Assembly (NCBI RefSeq): GCF_000336675.1
Contig: NZ_AOMB01000032.1
Coordinates: 80,183 to 144,182, forward strand
From: Halococcus hamelinensis 100A6
GTDB taxonomy: Archaea > Halobacteriota > Halobacteria > Halobacteriales > Halococcaceae
Reading direction: 5' to 3'
DNA length: 64,000 nt
Part shown: in pieces, positions 43,652 through 56,590 of the stretch
Layout of the letters: every line of letters begins with the position of its first letter
Numbering within the stretch: the first letter of the stretch is position 1
Position numbers and translations under genes: made by a program
The notes under the pieces: generated by a model
The model's database searches: none
Seen by the model: only the letters and a program-made list of their open reading frames with translations
What the model was told of the DNA's origin: nothing

Positions 43652-44758
43652 ATGACACAGATCGAAATCAACGAACTCACGAAGGAGTACGACACGGGCG
43701 ACAGCGCGATCGTTGCGGTCGAGGACCTCGACCTCTCGATCGAGGACGGGGAGTTCATCGTCTTCGTCGGACCGTCCGGCTGCGGGAAGTCAACCACCCT
43801 CCGCTGTATCGCGGGGCTCGAAAGCGTCACGGACGGCGAGATCCGCTTCGACGACGAGGTCGTCAACGACCTCCGCCCCCGCGACCGCGACGTCGCGATG
43901 GTGTTCCAGAACTACGCGCTCTACCCCCACATGACGGTCAAGCAGAACATGAGCTTCGGCCTCAAACTCTCCTCGCAACTGTCGAGCGGGGAGATCGACT
44001 CGCGCGTGACGGACGCGGCCGAGATGATGGGCATCGACGACCTCCTCGGAAAACGACCGGGCGAGCTCTCGGGCGGCCAACAACAGCGCGTCGCCCTCGG
44101 ACGGTCGATCGTCCGCGAGCCGGGCGTGTTCCTGATGGACGAGCCGCTCTCGAACCTCGACGCGAAGCTCCGGGCGGGGATGCGAACCGAGATCCAGGAG
44201 CTCCAGAACGAACTCGACGTCACGACGATCTACGTCACCCACGACCAGACCGAGGCGATGGCGATGGGCGACCGGATCGCGGTTCTCAACGGTGGGGTCC
44301 TCCAACAGGCGGCCGTCCCGGAGGAGCTCTACCGAAACCCCGTGAACGAGTTCGTCGCGGACTTCATCGGCAGCCCGAGCATCAACCTCTTCGACGTGAC
44401 CGTCGAGGGAACCCGCCTCGCCGGACCGGGCGGGTTCACCTACCGGCTCTCCGGCTTCGACCTCGGCGAGCGGTCCCACGCGCGAATGGGCGTTCGCCCG
44501 GAGGACCTCGCCATCGACGAGCGGGGTGACGACCTGACCGTGACCGTCGTCGAGAAGATGGGGAACGAGAACTTCATCTACGGCGAACTGGGCGGCCAGG
44601 AGGTCGTCGCACGGACCGACTCCTCGATCCGCCCCGAACCCGACGACGAGGTCGGGTTGGCGTTCGAGGAGGAGGCCGTCTACTTCTTCGAGCCGGACTC
44701 CGGGCGGGCGATCAAGACGAAGACCGACGAGATCGACTCGATGCGAACGCAGATCTGA
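43652..44758 (+). CDS. Sugar ABC transporter ATP-binding protein, importer B (MalK-like)
   Basis: 368 residues. Walker A GPSGCGKST, Q-loop VFQNYALYPHMTV, signature LSGGQQQRVALGRS, Walker B VFLMDEPLSNLDAKLR and switch His in VTHDQTEAMAM; C-terminal MalK-type domain with VRPEDL. It is closely related to the ATPase of importer A (21449-22579), especially in the nucleotide-binding domain. Unlike importer A, importer B carries its ATPase in the same operon. Confidence 0.92.
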   Translation: MTQIEINELTKEYDTGDSAIVAVEDLDLSIEDGEFIVFVGPSGCGKSTTLRCIAGLESVTDGEIRFDDEVVNDLRPRDRDVAMVFQNYALYPHMTVKQNMSFGLKLSSQLSSGEIDSRVTDAAEMMGIDDLLGKRPGELSGGQQQRVALGRSIVREPGVFLMDEPLSNLDAKLRAGMRTEIQELQNELDVTTIYVTHDQTEAMAMGDRIAVLNGGVLQQAAVPEELYRNPVNEFVADFIGSPSINLFDVTVEGTRLAGPGGFTYRLSGFDLGERSHARMGVRPEDLAIDERGDDLTVTVVEKMGNENFIYGELGGQEVVARTDSSIRPEPDDEVGLAFEEEAVYFFEPDSGRAIKTKTDEIDSMRTQI

Positions 44759-44834
44759 CTCTTCGACGCGTCATCGCTCGACGGGTCGGTCCGATCGCGG
44801 TCCGGAATTTCGGAAACCGGGAACGAACACGCAG

Positions 44835-44843
44835 ACTTAATTC
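44835..44843 (+). promoter_or_regulatory. Probable TATA box of the glucuronidase-type GH2 gene
   Basis: ACTTAATTC, about 26 bases before ATG 44865, indicates that the gene has its own promoter in addition to possible readthrough from importer B. Confidence 0.5.
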
Positions 44844-44864
44844 CCCACCCGCTGGAGGCCACGT

Positions 44865-46550
44865 ATGCAGCGGGCATTTCCCACATCGAGGACTCGTACG
44901 TACCGCTCCCTGGACGGTCGCTGGGAGTTCGTTCCGGACCCGAACGACGTCGGTGAGCGGGACGCGTACTACGACTCGTTCCCCGCCGACCACGACGGCC
45001 AGTACGTCCCGGGCACCTGGAACACGACCCCCGAGTACTACGACCACGAGGATCCCGCCTGGTATCATCGGAGCTTCCACCTCCAGGAACGCACGGACGC
45101 GCTGCTTCGGTTCACCGCCGTCGCGCACGAGGCGACCGTCTGGGTCGACGGTCGCGAGGTCGCGTCCCACTACGGCGGCTACACGCCGTTTCGGGCACAT
45201 CTATCGGGACTCGATACGGGTACACACGACGTCACGGTCCGGGTCGACAACTCGCGTACGCCCCACAGCCTCCCGCTGCCGGATACGGACTGGTTCCCCT
45301 ACGGCGGCATCACCCGCGAGGTGTTCCTTGAGACCGTCCCGACGAGCTATCTCGACGACCCCACGGTCCGGTATCGGCTCGACGGCGACGTCGCGACGGT
45401 GACCGCCGAAGTCCTCGTTCGAAACACGGGTGAGGCTTCTAACGGGACGGTCACCGTCGAAGTCGGTGACGAGCGGGTCGGCGAGTCGGTCACGGTCCCG
45501 AGCGGCGAGTCGGTTCACGAGGTCGAACTCGGGCTGGACGTCGAGCGCTGGTCGCTCGACGACCCCACGCTGTACGACGTCCGGGCCACGTTTTCGAGCG
45601 AGACCGGCGTCGAGGACGAACTCCGGGATCGGATCGGGTTCCGCGAGGTCGACGTCACCGAACGGTCGTTGTTGCTCAACGGCGAGCCGGTCGACGTGGC
45701 CGGGGTCAACCGACACGAGGACCACCCCGACTGGGGGCACGCGGTTCCCCTGGAGCTGATGGAGCGGGACCTCGACATCATCGAACGGCTGGGCTGTAAC
45801 ACGATCCGGACCTCGCACTACCCGAACCACCCGTACTTCCTCGACCTGTGTGACGAGCGGGGGATCCTCGTGCTCGAAGAGATCCCGTACTGGCAGTACG
45901 ACGGGGACGACTTCGCTCGGGAACACGTCCTCGAACGCGGCGAACGGATGCTCGGCGAGATGATCGAACGCGACCGACACCACCCGTCGGTCGTCGCCTG
46001 GAGCCTCCACAACGAGTGTTACAACCACCAAGACGGCGTCGCCGACGCGACGAGACGGCTCGCCGAGGTCGCCAGGGAGCGGGACGACTCGCGCCCGTTG
46101 ACGCTGGCGTCGAACACAGACTGGCGGGGCCACGAGGACCGCTGCCTCCAGTACGTCGACTTCGTCTGCCTCAACGCCTACTGGGGGTGGTACAGGGACG
46201 ACCGGAACTGGGACGAGTTCCTCGAGGAGGTCAGAGAGCACCACCCCGAGAAACCGATCCTCGTCTCGGAGTTCGGGGCCGGCGCGATCCAGAACGAACG
46301 GACCTGGGACGACCAGAAGTGGAGCGAGACGTACCAGGCGGACCTCCTCGAACGGGCTATCGACACGTTCGACGCGGCCGAGTACGTCACGGGCTGGACG
46401 GTCTGGCAGTACTGCGACACCAGAACGGACCCCCGGAAGGCGATGAAGCGCCCGAAGACGAAGAACAACAAGGGGATCGTCGACGAGTTCAGGCGACCGA
46501 AGGAGGCCTACTGGCGGCTCCAGGGGATGCTCGACGACGGGCCGAACTGA
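44865..46550 (+). CDS. GH2 beta-glucuronidase-like glycosidase
   Basis: 561 residues with the short GH2 layout of beta-glucuronidases: sugar-binding domain (15-160), Ig-like domain (165-260), TIM barrel (262-555). Acid/base Glu384 in SLHNECYN and nucleophile Glu469 in LVSEFGAGA. Near the C-terminus KNNKGIVDEFRRPK places Asn534-x-Lys536 at the position of the NxK motif (Asn566, Lys568 in E. coli UidA) that binds the uronate carboxylate. This supports beta-glucuronidase or galacturonidase activity rather than beta-galactosidase. No signal peptide. The gene follows importer B, so it probably hydrolyses its cargo. Confidence 0.85.
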   Translation: MQRAFPTSRTRTYRSLDGRWEFVPDPNDVGERDAYYDSFPADHDGQYVPGTWNTTPEYYDHEDPAWYHRSFHLQERTDALLRFTAVAHEATVWVDGREVASHYGGYTPFRAHLSGLDTGTHDVTVRVDNSRTPHSLPLPDTDWFPYGGITREVFLETVPTSYLDDPTVRYRLDGDVATVTAEVLVRNTGEASNGTVTVEVGDERVGESVTVPSGESVHEVELGLDVERWSLDDPTLYDVRATFSSETGVEDELRDRIGFREVDVTERSLLLNGEPVDVAGVNRHEDHPDWGHAVPLELMERDLDIIERLGCNTIRTSHYPNHPYFLDLCDERGILVLEEIPYWQYDGDDFAREHVLERGERMLGEMIERDRHHPSVVAWSLHNECYNHQDGVADATRRLAEVARERDDSRPLTLASNTDWRGHEDRCLQYVDFVCLNAYWGWYRDDRNWDEFLEEVREHHPEKPILVSEFGAGAIQNERTWDDQKWSETYQADLLERAIDTFDAAEYVTGWTVWQYCDTRTDPRKAMKRPKTKNNKGIVDEFRRPKEAYWRLQGMLDDGPN

Positions 46551-46568
46551 GTCGACGGACGGGCCACG

Positions 46569-50389
<3,821 letters not shown>

Positions 50390-50587
50390 TCAGTCGGCCG
50401 TGCTTTCGCTCGCCACCACGTCGCCGTCGCCGACCCCACCGGCCCACACGCCGGCCGTGAGGTCGACCGCGTCGTTCCACTTCCCGACGACGGTGCTCAC
50501 CGCGAGGTCGCCGGCGACGTTGTTCATCGTGCGAAGGCGGTCGAGGAGGGGGTCGATGCCGGCGATCATCGCGATGACTTCTGCCGG
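50390..50587 (-). pseudogene. C-terminal remnant of a dicarboxylate/amino acid:cation symporter (GltP/DctA family)
   Basis: About 65 codons read AEVIAMIAGIDPLLDRLRT, then NNVAGDLAVSTVVGKWNDAVD, to a TGA at 50390. This matches the last transmembrane segment of SDF-family symporters (compare the DxxxDxxRTxxNVxG...KW pattern of E. coli GltP), including the substrate-site Asp-Arg-Asn residues. Nothing upstream in the frame belongs to the family, and the following 90 bases lead into the UPF0104 gene. The other 85 percent of the gene has been deleted. Confidence 0.75.
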
Positions 50588-50675
50588 TGTCGACCTACTG
50601 TTGGAGACGGCTGAGTGCGATACCGCCGATCCGACGAGCGTGTTCCCGGGGGGAACGGTTCCACCGGTTCCGTAG

Positions 50676-51695
50676 TCACTGGTCGACGAGCACGGCCGCG
50701 ACGCCGCCGCCGACCATCGTCGGGAGAACGTAGGTCGCCCCCCGATGGATGAGGACGGCGGCGGCGATCGTGGCGACCGAGATACCGACCGTGGTCCCGT
50801 CGACGAGCGCCCCCAGAACGGCGGCCACGCCACCGAGCCCACCCGGCAGCGGGGTGATACTCGCCATCGCCCCCGCCGGGATCGCGACCAGCACGACGGC
50901 CAACGGGACGGTGTAGCCCAGCGCGTAGAGCGAGAGCCACAGCGACGTCGCCAGCCCCACCCAGCCGATCGTCGAGAAGAGCAGCGCCAGCGCCAGTTTC
51001 CGTGGGCTCGTCGCGACCCGCTCGACGGCGGCGAAGAACTCCTCGATGCGGGCTTCGAGCGCGTCGGGCTCGGGTGGGGAGACGCGTGGGAGGGCCTCGG
51101 CGGTCCGCCGGACCAGCGGCGCGAGCGTCGCGACGACGCCGTGCTCGATCCGGTAGCGGTATCGCCACCCGAGAACGGCACCGACGACCAACACCGCCGC
51201 GAACGCGACCACGGCACCGGCGGCGAGCGTGAGGTCCGTCCCGAACGTGATCGTGGTGGCGAAGTAGCCCAAACCGACCAGCGCGAGCCCGATCGAGGGG
51301 ACGAAGTTGAGGGCGTCGACGCTCGCGATCGCGGCGAGGCCGGTCTCGTACTCCCGGTCGGAGGCCCGCGAGATGAGCAGCGCGCTCACGGGTTCGCCGC
51401 CGGCCTGGCCGAACGGGGTGACGTTGTTGGCGAACGTGGCGCTGGCGAAGACCAGCACGGCCGTCGAGGCGGGAACGGGTGCATCGAGCGCGTCCAGCAC
51501 GGTTCGCAGCGAGAGCCCCCACGCCGTGAGCCAGCACGCCGCGACGCCGACGATCGCAACGAGGATCGTCGGCTGGCTCATGACGAGCGCGCCGTAGATC
51601 TCGTGTGGGCCGATGACCCAGATCGCGACGGCGAACGCGGCCACGGCACCGAGGAAACCGAGCGCCGTGGTCCGAAGCCGTCCACTCTCGACCAT
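50676..51695 (-). CDS. UPF0104/lysylphosphatidylglycerol synthase TM-region family membrane protein
   Basis: 339 residues from ATG 51695, with seven to nine hydrophobic helices. Family features are ATFANNVTPFGQAGGEPVSALLI and SITPLPGGLGGVAAVLGAL, seen in flippase-like UPF0104 proteins. These are thought to move lipids or lipid-linked molecules across the membrane; the substrate is unknown. A TATA-like element lies at about 51721-51730 (minus strand). ATG 51770 would add 25 residues of unlikely sequence. Confidence 0.82.
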   Translation of the reverse strand: MVESGRLRTTALGFLGAVAAFAVAIWVIGPHEIYGALVMSQPTILVAIVGVAACWLTAWGLSLRTVLDALDAPVPASTAVLVFASATFANNVTPFGQAGGEPVSALLISRASDREYETGLAAIASVDALNFVPSIGLALVGLGYFATTITFGTDLTLAAGAVVAFAAVLVVGAVLGWRYRYRIEHGVVATLAPLVRRTAEALPRVSPPEPDALEARIEEFFAAVERVATSPRKLALALLFSTIGWVGLATSLWLSLYALGYTVPLAVVLVAIPAGAMASITPLPGGLGGVAAVLGALVDGTTVGISVATIAAAVLIHRGATYVLPTMVGGGVAAVLVDQ

Positions 51696-51824
51696 ACACG
51701 TACCAACTACACAACGGGAGTATGTACTTTGCGTCTCGCTTTCGTGGCCATCCGTTCGTTCCGCGTTCACCGGACGGCCCCGAAACTGCGGAGTTCTCGG
51801 GACTAGCTGGCGAGGATTCGTTCG

Positions 51825-52613
51825 TTACTCCTCCCTGTCATCGTCCCCGGGGCGGTCCGATTCGGTCCATCGATCCTGGGGATCGACCGGCGCGAGCGCG
51901 TGATCGCGCTCCGCATCGGTGTAGTCGCGGTCGTCGAGGTCGAGGCTCCGCCGTCGCCAGCGTTCGCCGAGGTCCGATTCGCCTTCGGGTCCGACCCGGG
52001 CACCGTGGACGGTGAAGTAGCGGCCGTTGCGGTCCATCTTCGCCCCCTCGTAGGTGTGCTGGTCGAATATCACGTCGAACTCGCCGCCGGGTTCGAGGTC
52101 GCCGACCGGGAAGTCGTAAGCGGGTTCACGACCGGCACGCCGTGCCTCGGCGCGTTCCTGGGCGACTTTCTCGAAGTAGTCGTTCGCGTAGGTGGCCTCC
52201 CGAGTCGAGGTGGCGCGGGCGGCCGCGAGCGCGGCGTGGATCGCACAGAGGCGGCCCTCCCACTCCTCGGGGCTCCAGTGGTCGTTGGCGAGTCGTTCGT
52301 ACCGATGGACGTGGAGCACGACCTCGTCGCCGGCACGGAGGTCCTCGACGACGTAGAGCGCGAGCCGGTCCCAGAGGTTCCAGGCGTAGCCCGAGCGCGC
52401 GAGCTCCCACGCGGCCCACGCCGCACACTCCTCGTCCGAGCGCCGAACCGCCTTCTGGAGCAGGCTGGAGACGGTGTATCGACTGTACCCGCCGCGGGTC
52501 TCGTGCTCGCCGAGTTCGTCGCCGAAATCGTTCGTTCGCGGCTCGTCCGCCCCGTCCCCTTCGTCGATATCCGCCTCCCCGCCGCCGAGCGTGGTCTGCG
52601 TGTCGTCGCTCAT
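51825..52613 (-). CDS. Stand-alone RarA/MgsA C-terminal-like protein
   Basis: 262 acidic residues. Residues 40-150 (RYTVSSLLQKAVRRSDEECAAW, ALYVVEDLR, AIHAALAAARA) resemble the tetramerisation/C-terminal domain of the replication-associated ATPase RarA, including its core pattern S-x-L-x-K-x-V-R-x-S-D. No AAA+ ATPase domain is present, so it would act as a separate subunit or a different protein built on this domain. Both ends are acidic tails rich in Asp/Glu. Start 52613 is two codons inside a slightly longer reading. The assignment is by eye. Confidence 0.5.
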   Translation of the reverse strand: MSDDTQTTLGGGEADIDEGDGADEPRTNDFGDELGEHETRGGYSRYTVSSLLQKAVRRSDEECAAWAAWELARSGYAWNLWDRLALYVVEDLRAGDEVVLHVHRYERLANDHWSPEEWEGRLCAIHAALAAARATSTREATYANDYFEKVAQERAEARRAGREPAYDFPVGDLEPGGEFDVIFDQHTYEGAKMDRNGRYFTVHGARVGPEGESDLGERWRRRSLDLDDRDYTDAERDHALAPVDPQDRWTESDRPGDDDREE

Positions 52614-52691
52614 ACGCACGGGAGACGAGGGGCGTACATGTGAGTGACTATCCGAAACCGAGCGTCGGCTCGGGCTGTAGGGCGTACCGTC

Positions 52692-53744
52692 CTACACGAA
52701 TCGGAGCGACCGTGTCTCGGGGACGACCTCGATCTCGGCTCCGATCGGGAGCGGACACGTCGGGTAGGTGTGGCCGAACTCGCAGTCGAGGACGACCGGC
52801 GCGTCCGGGTTGTAGTTCCGGAAGACCTCCTCGATAGCGTTCCGCTGGCGCTCCCGGTAGTCCGCCCGCCACTCCGGCGGGTTGTCCACCGCGTGGGAGC
52901 GGGCAGCCGCCCGACCGACGAGCACCCCGTCGAACCGTTCGAGCAGCCCGCGCTCGCCGAGCGCGCGGAGGTTCGCACCGACGACCGCCGGGTCCGGAAC
53001 CAGTTCGCTGGTCTCGATCGCGAGGATACACCCGTCCAGTAGCTCCTCGTCGGGCAGGTAGCGCTCGGCGAGGAACTGTTCGACGAGAACCGAGTAGTTA
53101 CCGCCCCAGATCCGCCCCGAGACGGACGCCTCGCCGCCGCGCCAGAGGCGACCGTCCGACGCCTCGATCTCGCGCTTCGTCTCGATCGAACGCGGGTCGT
53201 CCCAGTCGCCGGCCTGGTCCGTGAACACCGTCGCCTCGCGCCACTCGCCGAGCGAGTCCTCGAAGAGCGCGCGGCCGAGGTACTCCTCCGTGTAGGCGAA
53301 CAGCTCGCCGTCCATCGCGTACTCGGTCAGCGTCGAGCCGCCGTAGAACGAGACGACACCCTCGTTCCAGAGGAAGAGCGCCAGATTCGTGTTGTCCGAC
53401 CAGCCGTAGAACCGCGTCGGGTTCGCCCGGAGCACGTCGCCGTCGAGATGAGGGAGAACCGTGATCTGGTCGTGACCGCCGATGTTCGCGACGACGGCCG
53501 CGATCTCGGGGTCGCGGAAGGCGTCCATGACGTCCGCGGCACGGACCTCGGGGTTCTTCGCGAGCCACTCCGGGTCGGCGGTGGCGGTCGGGTACTCGAC
53601 CGGTTCGAGGTCGAACGCCTCGCGCATGCGTTCGAGACCCAGCTCGTAGACGAACCGGGCGCTCTCGGGCGCGTTGGATGCCGGCGAGAGGACGGCCACG
53701 CTGTCGCCGGGTTCGACCGGCGGCGGAACGACGAACTCGGGCAT
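52692..53744 (-). CDS. Peptidase S66 family (LD-carboxypeptidase/MccF-like)
   Basis: 350 residues from ATG 53744. The nucleophile Ser116 lies in RFYGWSDNTN, equivalent to the GxSD motif of S66. The C-terminal domain contains GRIWGGNYSVL, CILAIETSE and CEFGHTYP, giving the Glu-His pair. Archaea lack murein, so a role like MccF, which cleaves peptidyl-nucleotide or acyl-peptide antibiotics, or another amide hydrolase function is more likely than cell wall recycling. Divergent from the nitrilase-family gene, 43 bases apart. Confidence 0.87.
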   Translation of the reverse strand: MPEFVVPPPVEPGDSVAVLSPASNAPESARFVYELGLERMREAFDLEPVEYPTATADPEWLAKNPEVRAADVMDAFRDPEIAAVVANIGGHDQITVLPHLDGDVLRANPTRFYGWSDNTNLALFLWNEGVVSFYGGSTLTEYAMDGELFAYTEEYLGRALFEDSLGEWREATVFTDQAGDWDDPRSIETKREIEASDGRLWRGGEASVSGRIWGGNYSVLVEQFLAERYLPDEELLDGCILAIETSELVPDPAVVGANLRALGERGLLERFDGVLVGRAAARSHAVDNPPEWRADYRERQRNAIEEVFRNYNPDAPVVLDCEFGHTYPTCPLPIGAEIEVVPETRSLRFV

Positions 53745-53787
53745 GGAAGCCCATTTCACGCTGCGAGTGATAATCCTTCCCAACGCG

Positions 53788-54579
53788 ATGGCGATAGACA
53801 TAGCGCTCGTCCAGTTCGAGGCCGAATCGAGTCCGGAGGAGAACCTGGCCACGGCGACGCGGTACATCGAGTGGGCGGCCGAACGCGGTGCGGACCTGGT
53901 GTTGTTGCCCGAGGTCTGGAACGTCGGCTACTTCGCGTTCGACGACTATCGGGAGCACGCGGAATCCATCGACGGACCGACGGCCACGCGGCTCGCCGAC
54001 CTCGCCGACGAGCTGGGGATCCACCTCCACGCCGGCAGCATCGTCGAAGCCAGCGGCGAAGCGCTCTACAACACCAGCCTCCTCTTCGATCCGAGCGGCG
54101 AGCGGATCGGGAGCTACCGCAAGATCCACCTCTTCGGCTACGAGTCGGAGGAGAGCCGGCTCCTCACGCCGGGCGAACGGATCGAGGTGGTCGACACCTC
54201 GATAGGCACCGTCGGGCTCACGACGTGCTACGACCTCCGATTCCCGGAGCTGTATCGGGCGCTGTGCGACGCCGGCGCGGAGCTCTTTCTCGTCACCTCG
54301 GCGTGGCCACACCGGCGGCTCGACCACTGGACGCTCTTCGCGCGAACGAGGGCCGTCGAGGAGCAGGTCTTCCTCGCGGCGGCCAACCTCACCGGCCGGA
54401 ACCGCGGCGTCGAACTCGCCGGCAACAGCCTCGTGGTCGACCCGTGGGGCGTTCCGCGGACGAACGCGGGCACCGACGAGGGCGTCACGCTCGCGAGGAT
54501 CGACCTCGACGCCGTCGAGCGGACCCGGAACGAGTTCCCCGTTCTGGACGACCGGCGGCTCGACCCGAGCGACGAGTAG
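53788..54579 (+). CDS. Carbon-nitrogen hydrolase (nitrilase superfamily)
   Basis: 263 residues from ATG 53788. The Glu-Lys-Cys triad is visible: Glu42 (LLPEVW), Lys112 (YRKIHLFG) and Cys147 (TTCYDLRFPEL). The YRKIHLF and TCYDLRFPE motifs place it with the Nit1/omega-amidase/NIT-related branch, which hydrolyses alpha-ketoglutaramate or deaminated glutathione, rather than with true nitrilases. Cytosolic. ATG is preferred over the upstream extension, which overlaps the divergent S66 gene. Confidence 0.9.
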   Translation: MAIDIALVQFEAESSPEENLATATRYIEWAAERGADLVLLPEVWNVGYFAFDDYREHAESIDGPTATRLADLADELGIHLHAGSIVEASGEALYNTSLLFDPSGERIGSYRKIHLFGYESEESRLLTPGERIEVVDTSIGTVGLTTCYDLRFPELYRALCDAGAELFLVTSAWPHRRLDHWTLFARTRAVEEQVFLAAANLTGRNRGVELAGNSLVVDPWGVPRTNAGTDEGVTLARIDLDAVERTRNEFPVLDDRRLDPSDE

Positions 54580-54688
54580 CGGAGTGACGTCGTCGCCACG
54601 ATCAGATCGGAGTCACGCCGAGTTGTCGTTCCCGGGCTTCAGAGGGGAGGCACGAAGTATAGGTGGCTGGCCCTCGAACGAACGCCGT

Positions 54689-55204
54689 ATGGGCTGGCTC
54701 CGGGAGAACGCGTTCGCCATCGCCATCGGAACGCTGCTCGTCTCCGGGGGGCTGCTGGTCGTCGTTCTCGGCTACGTGAGCCTGGTCGTCTACGCCGCGC
54801 TCACGGCGGGGGTCTCGCTCGTCGGAGTGGTCACCGACCTCGCGGTGCCGTATCTACCGGTCGTCGCGGTGCTCTTCGTCCTCCTGACCGTCTCCACCGT
54901 CGGCGTTAGCTGGGGGATACTGCGTCGACTCTCGCTCCCGAAGAGCGAACGCCTCGGCAGCGCGGCCGAACGCGCCGGCAAGCGCTATCCGGTCCTCGAC
55001 GAACTCGGGGTCGCGGACTCCCTCACGCCGCCGGAGCCGACGACCGAGGAGAAGCTCGAGGAGCTGAAACGGCGGTACGTCGCGGGGGAGATAGACGAGA
55101 CGACGTTCGAACGCGAACTCGACCGGTTCGTCGCGGACGACTCGGTCGACGACGAACGCGTGAACGACGAGCGGGAAGCCGCGCTGGACCGGCGCACGTC
55201 GTGA
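54689..55204 (+). CDS. SHOCT-domain membrane protein
   Basis: 171 residues from ATG 54689. Two transmembrane helices (about 8-33 and 47-72) followed by a cytoplasmic part that ends in a SHOCT motif (EEKLEELKRRYVAGEIDETTFERELDRFV, about 124-152). Such proteins are common in haloarchaea; SHOCT is thought to mediate oligomerisation. Function unknown. Confidence 0.72.
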   Translation: MGWLRENAFAIAIGTLLVSGGLLVVVLGYVSLVVYAALTAGVSLVGVVTDLAVPYLPVVAVLFVLLTVSTVGVSWGILRRLSLPKSERLGSAAERAGKRYPVLDELGVADSLTPPEPTTEEKLEELKRRYVAGEIDETTFERELDRFVADDSVDDERVNDEREAALDRRTS

Positions 55205-55217
55205 GCCGCTCGCGAAC

Positions 55218-56411
55218 TCAGTAGTCGATCGTGGCGAACACGACCAGCACGACGACCAGCGCGAGCGCGCCGGCCCCCAGGAAGGCCTCGTCGAAGTAGC
55301 CCCAGTCGGCGATCGCCCCGAAGAGGATCGGGCTCAGTCCCCCGAGCCCGACGTACACTGTCCGAAGCGTGCCCAGATTGGTGCCCTGTGCGCCGTCCGG
55401 GAGGCGCTGGGTGAGGTCGGAGATGACGATCGTCTCGAAGCCGAGCAGCCCGCTGGCGAGCACGGTAACGAGGACGAGCAACCAGAGGTCCCCGACGAAC
55501 GGCAACAGGCAGAGGGCTATCCCGGCCCCGCCCATGAACACCAGGAGTGGCGCGCGAACGCCGACCCGGTCGAACGCCCGACCGGCGACCGGTTTCAACA
55601 CGATCCCGAGCGCGAAGAAGAAACCGAAGAGGACGGTCGCGGCCTGTACCGAGAGCCCCTTCTCGTCGGTGAGGTACGTCGGGTAGAACCCGATCACCGC
55701 CTGCATCACCACGCTCCAGAGAACGAGCAGCATCGTTCCGAGCAGCACGGTCGGTCGGGTGAGGGTCGAGACGACCCCGTCGAGGCCGAACGATTCGGTC
55801 GGCGACCCCGTCGAGGCGCGCTCCGGAAGCGTCACCCAGAGCCCGACAGCGGCGACCAAGAACAGCGGGATAGCGAACCCGAAGCCGAGCTGCCAGGCCG
55901 CGATGACCGCGATCGAGCCCGCGAGGGGTGGCATTACCGAGTTCCCGAGGTCGCCGGCGGCCATCGTGACCCCGGTCGCCGTCCCGAGGCGCTCCGGGTA
56001 GATCTTCTCCAGGATCGTGAACCGTGAAACGCCGTACAGCGCCGTCCCGACGCCGAACAGGGCTGTGGCGACGAACAGAACGCCGGGCGAACCCGAGACG
56101 ACGACGAGCGTGAGCATCGTCGCCGCGAGAACGGAACTGACGACCAACAACAGCCGTTCACCGACCCGGTCGGCGAGGATCCCGCCGGGGAGTTGGCCGC
56201 ACGCGTACGAGACCCAGAGCACCGACAGCAGGAGGCCGGCCGTGGAGAGCGAGAGCCCGTAGTCGGTGCGGAGGTAGGGCAACAACGCCGGATAGACCAT
56301 CCGGAGGCTGATCGAGAGAAACCAGCCGAAAGCGACCGAGAAGAGCATCTTCTCGCGGCTGCCGCCCCAGAGGTCGGCAACCGTTCGTCTCGGTATCGAG
56401 AGCGGGTTCAC
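55218..56411 (-). CDS. Major facilitator superfamily transporter
   Basis: 397 residues from GTG 56411, about 12 transmembrane helices. The loop-2 signature GGILADRVGERLLL (family motif GxLaDrxGrkxxl) and its second-half counterpart KPVAGRAFDRVGVRAPLL are present. A longer reading to 56618 adds basic, non-haloarchaeal sequence and is rejected; ATG 56348 is another possible start. The substrate is unknown; the pattern resembles nitrate/hexuronate/phosphate-type MFS porters. Its last codons are 13 bases from the SHOCT gene, with which it converges. Confidence 0.85.
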   Translation of the reverse strand: MNPLSIPRRTVADLWGGSREKMLFSVAFGWFLSISLRMVYPALLPYLRTDYGLSLSTAGLLLSVLWVSYACGQLPGGILADRVGERLLLVVSSVLAATMLTLVVVSGSPGVLFVATALFGVGTALYGVSRFTILEKIYPERLGTATGVTMAAGDLGNSVMPPLAGSIAVIAAWQLGFGFAIPLFLVAAVGLWVTLPERASTGSPTESFGLDGVVSTLTRPTVLLGTMLLVLWSVVMQAVIGFYPTYLTDEKGLSVQAATVLFGFFFALGIVLKPVAGRAFDRVGVRAPLLVFMGGAGIALCLLPFVGDLWLLVLVTVLASGLLGFETIVISDLTQRLPDGAQGTNLGTLRTVYVGLGGLSPILFGAIADWGYFDEAFLGAGALALVVVLVVFATIDY

Positions 56412-56590
56412 GTGGGACTTGATTCTCCTGTACTTCCCTTCTCGTCGGTCGTTTTTTACGCTTGCTACATCACCAACGATGGTGGTGGTCGACGCTGACG
56501 ACCGCCGAAGATGGGTTTTCCCTCGTCGGCGGGGATCACGGTTCCGTTCTCCGAACCGAGTCTCCGTACCGGTCGTTCCAGCGAGCGTCC

